Below are positions 1 through 5,069 of a stretch of 5,069 bases of DNA, piece by piece. The stretch lies in assembly GCA_000402075.1 (NCBI GenBank), contig ARWO01000021.1:1-5069 (forward strand), in the 5' to 3' direction. Numbering within the stretch: the first letter of the stretch is position 1; every line of letters begins with the position of its first letter. The notes beneath the pieces are model-generated. The model was not told where the DNA came from. It searched no databases and was given only the letters and a program-made list of their open reading frames with translations. Source of the DNA: Thaumarchaeota archaeon SCGC AAA007-O23. Lineage in GTDB: Archaea; Thermoproteota; Nitrososphaeria; Nitrososphaerales; Nitrosopumilaceae. The translations under genes were made by a program, and so were the position numbers.

Positions 1-463
1 TGATAAAGATATCTGGAAGGTAGCAGCATTTGATCGAACATTTGGAACACGAAAACACGCAGTTGGGTTCTTGAAGAATTTTGCAGCCAAAATAGGTGCA
101 TTTGCTTCAACATGGAACTTCCATGAAAATAATATGCTGGTAATTGGTTCTAATGAAAAAGATATGGCAAAGGCAGCAAACAGCCTTGTCAATACACAGG
201 GCGGCATAGTGGTAGTCAGTGAAGGAAAAATCCTGGCGTCTTTACCTCTTCAAATGGCTGGTATTGTATCTACAAATAGCTTTGAAACAGTTTCAGAAAA
301 CTTTGAAAACTTAAATGCAGTATTAGCGGATACTGGCTGCAAATTCAAAAAACCACATCTCATTCCACTCTTTTTGCCGTTTCTAGCATTACCAGACATA
401 CGAATACTGAGTACGGGCTTGGTTGATGTGAAAAATCGTTCATTCTTAAGCGTATTTGCGTGA
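1..463 (+). CDS. ade: Adenine deaminase-like protein, C-terminal part (5' end outside window)
   Basis: The reading frame is open from base 2 to a TGA at 461-463, giving 153 residues; the start lies outside the window. Family knowledge: Ade enzymes of the amidohydrolase superfamily hydrolyse adenine to hypoxanthine and ammonia in the cytoplasm for purine salvage. They have a metal-binding barrel, which is missing here, followed by a C-terminal adenine deaminase domain. Visible support is the order of family blocks: WKVAAFDR, GFLKNFAAKIGAFAST, NNMLVIGSNEKDMAKAAN, GGIVVVSEGKILASLPLQMAG, a helix ending LADTGC, and GLVDV near the end. The last 26 aligned residues match E. coli Ade as I recall it without a gap. 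Oddity: the usual HDSHN signature after the GA(I/F)AS block reads FHENN here, so the activity may differ from classical Ade. An ATG at 136 and a TTG at 71 are internal, because homology continues upstream of both. Family membership is secure; the exact substrate is not. Confidence 0.85.
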   Translation, partial: DKDIWKVAAFDRTFGTRKHAVGFLKNFAAKIGAFASTWNFHENNMLVIGSNEKDMAKAANSLVNTQGGIVVVSEGKILASLPLQMAGIVSTNSFETVSENFENLNAVLADTGCKFKKPHLIPLFLPFLALPDIRILSTGLVDVKNRSFLSVFA

Positions 464-465
464 AT

Positions 466-475
466 AGAATATTAA
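466..475 (+). promoter_or_regulatory. Putative archaeal TATA box for the thermosome gene
   Basis: The AT-rich element AGAATATTAA is centred about 30 bases before the thermosome ATG at 501. Archaeal TATA boxes normally lie some 25-30 bases before the transcription start, so this position predicts a start at or just before the ATG, giving a leaderless or nearly leaderless message. This fits the lack of any Shine-Dalgarno-like sequence in the last 20 bases before the ATG. The box lies just past the ade stop codon, which suggests the chaperonin gene has its own promoter. The call rests on position and base composition only. Confidence 0.4.
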
Positions 476-500
476 GGGGAAACTAACCATTTTTGAATAC

Positions 501-2123
501 ATGGCATCAATACAACAAACACCTCAAGGTCCAGTTTTAGTCCTAAAAGAAAGTGCACTACAGCAAAAAGGACGTGATGCACAGAAAAACAATATTGCTG
601 CCGCAAAATTGGTAGCAGAACTGGTTAAAACAAGTCTGGGTCCGCGCGGTTTAGACAAAATGCTAGTGGATTCACTAGGAGATGTCACAATTACAAATGA
701 TGGTGCTACAATTCTAAAGGAGATTGATACACAGCATCCTGCTGCAAAAATGATGGTTGAGATATCCAAGACCATTGATACTGAAGTGGGTGATGGAACA
801 ACCTCTTCTGTTGTTTTTGCCGGAGCACTATTAGAAAAAGCAGAAAAGCTTCTTGAAAAAAATGTACACTCTACAGTGATTATCGATGGATATCAGGCTG
901 CCTCAGAAAAGGCTCTTGAATTATTAGCAAAACTAGCAAAGACAGTCAAACCTGATGATCGAGAATCATTAATCAAAATTGCAAAAACTAGCATGCAATC
1001 TAAACTAGTTTCTGAGGACAGTGCACCTCTATCAAAATTAGTTGTTGATTCAATTCTGAAAATTGCGGAAAAAGACGGCGATAAATATTCTGTTGACCTT
1101 GATAATCTCAAAGTAGAAAAAAAGGCAGGCGGTTCTATTGATGATACTAGTTTAATCAATGGTATAGTTCTTGATAAAGAAATTGTTCATAGTGGCATGC
1201 CAACAAAGGCTGAGAACGCCAAAATAGCACTTGTTAACGCTGCACTTGAAGTAGAGAAGACTGAGATGAGCGCTGAAATTCGAATTTCTGATCCAACTCA
1301 AATGCAGCAGTTCTTAGAAGAAGAAAATAAGATGTTAAAATCAATGGTCGATAAAATACATAATATTGGTGCTAATGTGCTGATTTGCCAAAAAGGAATT
1401 GATGACATCGCACAACATTATCTTTCTAAACATGGAGTTTTGGCTGTACGAAGAGTAAAAGAAAGTGATATGACTAAACTAGCTAAAGCCACTGGTGGAA
1501 GGATTTCTACAAATCTTGATGATATTTCAGCAAGTGATTTGGGTTCTGCAGAAATTGTACAACAGAAAAAAGTGGAATCAGATAAGTGGGTATTCATAGA
1601 AGGATGCAAAAATCCTCGTTCAGTAACAGTTCTCATCCGAGGTGGTTCACAAAGAGTAGTTGATGAGGTTGACCGTTCCCTACATGATGCATTGATGGTA
1701 GTCAAAGATGTTGTTGAAAAACCATCAATTGTGGCTGGTGGTGGTTCACCGGAAGCATATCTAGCTGCGGAATTAAATGAGTGGTCAAGTAGTTCTGAAG
1801 GTAGGGAACAGCTTGCTATCAAACAATATGCGGAAGCATTTGAATCAATTCCATTAACAATAGCAGAAAACGCTGGAATGGATCCAATTGATACTATTAT
1901 CACGCTGCGTGCAAACCAAAGCAATGGTAAACAAACGGTTGGAATCAATGCAAAGGAAAGTAAGATTGGGGATATGTTCCGTTTAGATATAGTAGAACCA
2001 CTAGTGGTAAAAGAACAAATTATAAAATCAGCCACGGAGGCAGCATGCATGATTCTAAGAATTGATGATGTGATTGCAGTTTCTGGCGGTCCAAGTGCTG
2101 GTGGTATGCCACCAATGGGATGA
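501..2123 (+). CDS. ths: Thermosome subunit (group II chaperonin)
   Basis: This is a complete 540-residue chaperonin subunit, the usual length for archaeal thermosomes. Family knowledge: these assemble into double-ring cytosolic complexes that fold proteins by ATP-driven opening and closing of a built-in lid. Equatorial ATP-site motifs are visible: TSLGPRGLDKML (44-55), NDGATIL (66-72, with D67) and GDGTTS (97-102, with D98). RSLHDAL carries D396, which I align with the catalytic Asp398 of GroEL, and AGGGSPE follows at 412-418. The apical region contains GSIDDTSLINGIVLDKEIVH (211-230). The segment around 250-285 fits the helical protrusion that replaces a GroES lid. The tail ends in GGMPPMG, a short Gly/Met-rich end. 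The ATG at 501 is chosen because the N-terminus (MASIQQTPQGPVLVL) matches family starts and a TATA-like box lies at the right distance. Archaea often carry several paralogous subunits; alpha or beta type cannot be assigned here. No ATP-site residue looks missing. Confidence 0.98.
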   Translation: MASIQQTPQGPVLVLKESALQQKGRDAQKNNIAAAKLVAELVKTSLGPRGLDKMLVDSLGDVTITNDGATILKEIDTQHPAAKMMVEISKTIDTEVGDGTTSSVVFAGALLEKAEKLLEKNVHSTVIIDGYQAASEKALELLAKLAKTVKPDDRESLIKIAKTSMQSKLVSEDSAPLSKLVVDSILKIAEKDGDKYSVDLDNLKVEKKAGGSIDDTSLINGIVLDKEIVHSGMPTKAENAKIALVNAALEVEKTEMSAEIRISDPTQMQQFLEEENKMLKSMVDKIHNIGANVLICQKGIDDIAQHYLSKHGVLAVRRVKESDMTKLAKATGGRISTNLDDISASDLGSAEIVQQKKVESDKWVFIEGCKNPRSVTVLIRGGSQRVVDEVDRSLHDALMVVKDVVEKPSIVAGGGSPEAYLAAELNEWSSSSEGREQLAIKQYAEAFESIPLTIAENAGMDPIDTIITLRANQSNGKQTVGINAKESKIGDMFRLDIVEPLVVKEQIIKSATEAACMILRIDDVIAVSGGPSAGGMPPMG

Positions 2124-2175
2124 ATCGTTATTAGATCATACTAAAACTTCAAAACTTACTCAACTAACTATATTC

Positions 2176-3051
2176 GTGCATAAAATTGGAATCGATCTTG
2201 GTGGAACCAAGATAGAAGGTATTTTACTAGATGAAAAATATAATACAATTCAACGCAAACGTATCGAAACGCATCAAGAAAATGGTTATGATTCTATTGT
2301 AAAATCTATCATATCTTTGATCAATGAATTAAAAGCAAAAACAGGAGAAGAGATATCAGTTGGAATATGTACACCTGGTATTATTGATGCTAATTCAGGA
2401 TTAGTCAAAAATAGTAATACCCAATGTCTCATAGGAATGCCATTAAAAAACGACATTGAGAAAGCATTGGGGTCTCAAACTGTAATGGAGAATGATGCCA
2501 ACTGTTTTGCCCTTGCGGAATCATTACTAGGGTCTGCTAAAGGGTATGATGTTGTTTTTGGCGTAATAATGGGAACAGGTGTTGGAGGAGGTATTGTCAT
2601 CAACGGAACACTACACAAAGGAAAAACAAACATTGCTGGAGAATGGGGACATCACACACTAAGGCCAGATGGAAATGAGTGTTATTGTGGAAAGCGGGGA
2701 TGTGTTGAGACGTACATCAGTGGACCTGCTCTCGAAAAGCGCTGGCTAGAACTTACTGGGAAGAAAGAACCGTTGCAATCAATAGTACAAGATCTTTTTG
2801 ATGAAAAAGCAAAACAATGGAAAGAGGAATTTCTTGAAAATTTTGGTACTAGTCTTGCAAATGTAATTGATATTTTAGATCCTAATGTTATTGTTTTAGG
2901 AGGAGGTGCTTCAAACATACAATTCTTGTATGATCAGGGCAAAAAAGCAGTTTATGATAAAGTTTTTAGTGATTCTATTGAAACTCCAATAATCAAAAAC
3001 AGTCTTGGTGATTCTGCTGGTGTGTTTGGTGCATGTTTATTGAATAGATAG
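2176..3051 (+). CDS. ROK-family sugar kinase (glucokinase/fructokinase-like)
   Basis: This complete 291-residue cytoplasmic protein belongs to the ROK family, which mostly phosphorylates hexoses with ATP. Motifs in order: the first phosphate loop DLGGTKIEG (7-15); MENDANCFALAE with probable catalytic base D107; the second phosphate loop MGTGVGGG (132-139); GEWGHH with E156 and H159; the zinc motif CYCGKRGC (C169, C171, C176), with H159 at the spacing of the zinc His in E. coli Mlc; E178; and the adenosine-site LGGGASN (241-247). It has no N-terminal DNA-binding helix-turn-helix, so it is a kinase rather than a ROK repressor. GTG at 2176 is preferred because it puts MHKIGIDLGGTK at the N-terminus, as in relatives. 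The frame is open further upstream, but that stretch overlaps the thermosome gene and looks unlike protein. There is no Shine-Dalgarno and no convincing TATA box, so read-through from the thermosome gene 52 bases upstream is possible. Glucose, fructose, mannose or N-acetyl sugars cannot be distinguished from the motifs. Confidence 0.92.
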   Translation: MHKIGIDLGGTKIEGILLDEKYNTIQRKRIETHQENGYDSIVKSIISLINELKAKTGEEISVGICTPGIIDANSGLVKNSNTQCLIGMPLKNDIEKALGSQTVMENDANCFALAESLLGSAKGYDVVFGVIMGTGVGGGIVINGTLHKGKTNIAGEWGHHTLRPDGNECYCGKRGCVETYISGPALEKRWLELTGKKEPLQSIVQDLFDEKAKQWKEEFLENFGTSLANVIDILDPNVIVLGGGASNIQFLYDQGKKAVYDKVFSDSIETPIIKNSLGDSAGVFGACLLNR

Positions 3052-4572
3052 TTATTGTGGTTCTATTGTAGCAGGTGGCTTGCTTGACACCACATAAGAT
3101 ACCCAAGTAACGTCATCAATTTCATTTGTGATCCGATTACTTATCTTCTCTAAGAGTTCATTTGGTAATCGAGTCCAGTCTGCAGTCATCGCATCTATAG
3201 AATCAACAATTCTAATCATTACAATATTACCATATTTTCTTTCATCTCCAACAACACCAACCGCCTTATCATCTCCTATTGCGGCATATGCTTGCCAAAC
3301 TTTATCGTACAAATCTGCATTTTGTAATTCTTCTTCCACTATCTTACTTGCAAGTCTTGTGATATTCAATTTATTTTTCGTGACTTCGCCGATAATTCGT
3401 ACAGCCAAACCTGGTCCTGGAAATGGATGCCGCATAATCAGATCTTGAGGAATTTCAATAATCTTTGCAACCTTTCTTACTTCATCTTTATACAAATCAC
3501 GAAGTGGCTCCAAAACTTTCAGATGTAACTCCGGTAAGCCGCCAACATTGTGGTGTGTCTTGATTACTGATGCAGGTCCTTTTGATACTCCACTTTCAAT
3601 CACATCAGGGTAAAGAGTTCCTTGAGCAAGCCAAGTAAACTGTCCATTTTCCTTGGAAAATTTTGTAAATATATTACCAAACTCTTTGCCAACAATCTTC
3701 CTTTTTTCTTCCGGATCAATTACCCCATTTAATTTTGAAAGAAATTGTTCTTGCCCATCTATTTTTGTGAAATCAACCTCAAAATTATTCTTAAACATAT
3801 TCTCTATTTCTTCTGCCTCATTTAGTCTCAGAAGACCATTGTCAACGAAAACACATTTTAGCCTATTTCCAATTGCCTTGTGAATTAATAATGCAGTTAC
3901 AGTAGAGTCAATACCACCACTAACTCCACACAGAACGTTTCCATCTACTTTGGAAATGTTTTCAACAGCATTTTCAACAAATTTTTCCATAGTCCAGTCT
4001 GGATTTGCATAACAAACATCTAGAACAAAATTTTTCAGAATTTCAGTTCCTTTTTCTGTGTGTACTACTTCAGGGTGAAATTGAATTCCGAATACTGTCT
4101 TCTGCTTGTTTGCAATAGCTGCAGAACGTGAGCTTTCAGTATGTCCAATTATTTCAAAACCTTCTGGCACATCCTCTGCTTCGTCTCCATGACTCATCCA
4201 TGCTCTAACAGAATCTCCAACTCCATTTAGGATATCCGAATTACTGTCAATCGTAAGTACAGATGACCCATACTCTTTGTTTGCACGTTTTATCTTACCA
4301 CCAAAATTATTCACAATGATTTGATGCCCATAGCATATTCCTAATATTGGTACATTCAGTTGGAAGATTTTCTTATCAGGTATGGGTGCATCGGAGTCGT
4401 ATACACTTGATGGTCCACCAGAAAAGATAATTCCTTTCGGATTTAGCTTGGTTAGATTCTCTAAAGAAATGTCAAATGGAACAAGTTCGGCGTATACAGA
4501 GAAATCTCTAATCCGTCTGCATATCAAGTGGCTGTATTGTGAGCCAAAATCCAAAACAACAATTTTATCCAT
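3052..4572 (-). CDS. guaA: GMP synthase (glutamine-hydrolysing), single chain
   Basis: This complete 506-residue enzyme amidates XMP to GMP using ATP and glutamine, the last step of guanine nucleotide synthesis. The N-terminal class I glutamine amidotransferase domain (about 1-190) has SGGPSSVYD (51-59), GICYGHQ with nucleophile C80, and FGIQFHPEV with H166 and E168. The ATP pyrophosphatase domain follows with the P-loop SGGIDS (218-223), FVDNGLLR (242-249), LAQGTLYPDVIES (315-327), KTHHNVGGLP (338-347) and HPFPGPGLAVRIIGEV (382-397). The C-terminal dimerisation and XMP-binding part has DSIDAMTADW (457-466) and KPPATIE (498-504). Both activities are in one chain, unlike the two-subunit GMP synthases of many euryarchaea. 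The last two residues are PQ, where bacterial enzymes usually end WE. The ATG gives MDKIVVLDFGSQYSHLI, the normal family start. The gene lies four bases after the upstream gene's stop, so the two are surely co-transcribed. GTGAT, three bases before the ATG and overlapping that stop, could pair weakly with the 16S tail. Confidence 0.97.
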   Translation of the reverse strand: MDKIVVLDFGSQYSHLICRRIRDFSVYAELVPFDISLENLTKLNPKGIIFSGGPSSVYDSDAPIPDKKIFQLNVPILGICYGHQIIVNNFGGKIKRANKEYGSSVLTIDSNSDILNGVGDSVRAWMSHGDEAEDVPEGFEIIGHTESSRSAAIANKQKTVFGIQFHPEVVHTEKGTEILKNFVLDVCYANPDWTMEKFVENAVENISKVDGNVLCGVSGGIDSTVTALLIHKAIGNRLKCVFVDNGLLRLNEAEEIENMFKNNFEVDFTKIDGQEQFLSKLNGVIDPEEKRKIVGKEFGNIFTKFSKENGQFTWLAQGTLYPDVIESGVSKGPASVIKTHHNVGGLPELHLKVLEPLRDLYKDEVRKVAKIIEIPQDLIMRHPFPGPGLAVRIIGEVTKNKLNITRLASKIVEEELQNADLYDKVWQAYAAIGDDKAVGVVGDERKYGNIVMIRIVDSIDAMTADWTRLPNELLEKISNRITNEIDDVTWVSYVVSSKPPATIEPQ

Positions 4573-4576
4573 AACA

Positions 4577-5069
4577 TCACGCTGAATTTTCAGTCATTCG
4601 TGTGAGAGACCATGTTGCGGTATTAATGATCTCATCTACTCTTTCTTCCTGACGATAATTTTTGATTATGATTTCTCTTATTCTACCCCCATTATCATTT
4701 ATTACACAATTAATAATATCATCTTTCTTTATTACACCACTTTCAACTTGCTCGATATCCTTTTTTTTCATCTCACCAATAATACGATCAACGAAAAAAG
4801 TTTTCAGAGGAGGAGTATCAGGATCAAGTGTAACATTATCCTCTAAAATAATTGAAACCTCATCATTTGTAACAAACGCATTAGCAATGGTTGTACCATC
4901 TGAGCTTTTTGTAATTGCTATTTTTCTTTCTTGTTTTATTGTTTTTGGGGCATTGCGAGTAAGATCTGACGCTTTTGTAAAACTTGATTGTTTAAGGATT
5001 GTATCCAACACAGAAATATTTTTTTCCAGTTTTTCAATCTGTTCCCTATATTTGATTATTTTTTCAGTG
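4577..5069 (-). CDS. Unrecognised coiled-coil protein, C-terminal part (5' end outside window)
   Basis: I do not recognise this family. The frame runs from the window edge at 5069 to a TGA at 4577-4579, giving 163 visible residues. A GTG at 5011 is the first possible start codon within the window. I treat it as internal, because the residues before it (TEKIIKYREQIEKLEKNIS) form one continuous heptad pattern with those after it. Hydrophobic a/d positions are I4, Y7, I11, L14, I18, L21 and L25 of the visible part, typical of a coiled coil. A short polar linker follows, then a mixed region with strand-like stretches (RKIAIT, NDEVSIILEDNVTL, LKTFFVDRIIGEM, DIINCVINDNGGRIREIIIK) and a final helix (RVDEIINTATWSLTRM). 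There is one cysteine (C121), no membrane segment and no catalytic motif I can name. Its overlap-tight link to guaA suggests shared expression, not necessarily shared function. It could be a scaffold, oligomeric or nucleic-acid-associated protein; nothing in the sequence decides this. Confidence 0.75.
   Translation of the reverse strand, partial: TEKIIKYREQIEKLEKNISVLDTILKQSSFTKASDLTRNAPKTIKQERKIAITKSSDGTTIANAFVTNDEVSIILEDNVTLDPDTPPLKTFFVDRIIGEMKKKDIEQVESGVIKKDDIINCVINDNGGRIREIIIKNYRQEERVDEIINTATWSLTRMTENSA

Noticed and set aside
71..463. Complete 130-residue protein starting at TTG 71
   Set aside because: Ade-family homology continues upstream of 71 (WKVAAFDR block), so this is the tail of a larger gene cut by the window edge.
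1002..1011. Perfect 10-base palindrome AAACTAGTTT
   Set aside because: It lies inside the thermosome coding sequence, occurs once, and is short enough to arise by chance in AT-rich DNA.
1418..2050. 210-codon open frame on the minus strand inside the thermosome gene
   Set aside because: It lies wholly opposite a well-conserved coding gene, is rich in Ser and Cys as expected of antisense translation, and shows no recognisable motif. The other minus-strand frames at 524-775 and 893-1159 are rejected for the same reason.
2167..2174. TATA-like ACTATATT just before the kinase start
   Set aside because: It ends one base before the GTG, so it would place transcription start about 25 bases inside the gene and cannot serve this start codon.
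2074..2175. N-terminal extension of the ROK kinase from an ATG at 2074
   Set aside because: The extra 34 residues come from reading the end of the thermosome gene in another frame and then the spacer. They resemble no ROK N-terminus, while the GTG at 2176 gives the expected MHKIGIDLGGTK start.
3128..3448. Plus-strand open frames opposite guaA (also 3653-3883 and 4382-4585)
   Set aside because: They are antisense shadows of the conserved GMP synthase, with no motifs or start signals of their own.
4577..5011. Coiled-coil gene starting at the GTG at 5011 (144 residues)
   Set aside because: The same frame stays open to the window edge and the heptad pattern runs unbroken across this codon, so it is most likely an internal valine of a longer protein.

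Overview
The window looks like part of a mesophilic archaeal chromosome, most likely Nitrososphaerota (Thaumarchaeota) close to Nitrosopumilus. The evidence is a group II chaperonin (thermosome) with an N-terminus that resembles marine thaumarchaeal thermosomes as I remember them, AT-rich DNA, very tight gene packing, and start codons with no Shine-Dalgarno or only a weak one. The taxonomic call is an inference from recalled family sequences, not from a search.

Layout. (1) Positions 1-463, plus strand: the C-terminal part of an adenine deaminase-like protein (Ade), cut off on its 5' side by the window edge. (2) Positions 501-2123, plus strand: a complete 540-residue thermosome subunit, probably transcribed leaderless from a TATA-like box about 30 bases before its ATG. 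(3) Positions 2176-3051, plus strand: a complete 291-residue ROK-family sugar kinase with GTG as the probable start. (4) Positions 3052-4572, minus strand: a complete 506-residue single-chain GMP synthase (GuaA). Its stop codon directly abuts the stop codon of the kinase. (5) Positions 4577-5069, minus strand: the C-terminal 163 residues of an unrecognised protein with a coiled coil. It lies four bases upstream of guaA and is open to the window edge. No stretch over 300 bases lacks a gene; the largest gap is 52 bases. I see no RNA genes, mobile elements, CRISPR repeats or tandem repeats.

How the genes relate. The plus-strand trio covers purine-base deamination, protein folding and sugar phosphorylation, with no obvious shared pathway. 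The minus-strand pair is almost certainly one operon ending in guaA. GuaA makes GMP from XMP, while Ade-family enzymes turn adenine into hypoxanthine, so two purine enzymes sit within about 3 kb on opposite strands. This is mostly housekeeping DNA, and I do not see a convincing undescribed system. The two points most worth following are the replaced HDSHN-type motif in the Ade fragment and the unidentified coiled-coil protein tied to guaA.
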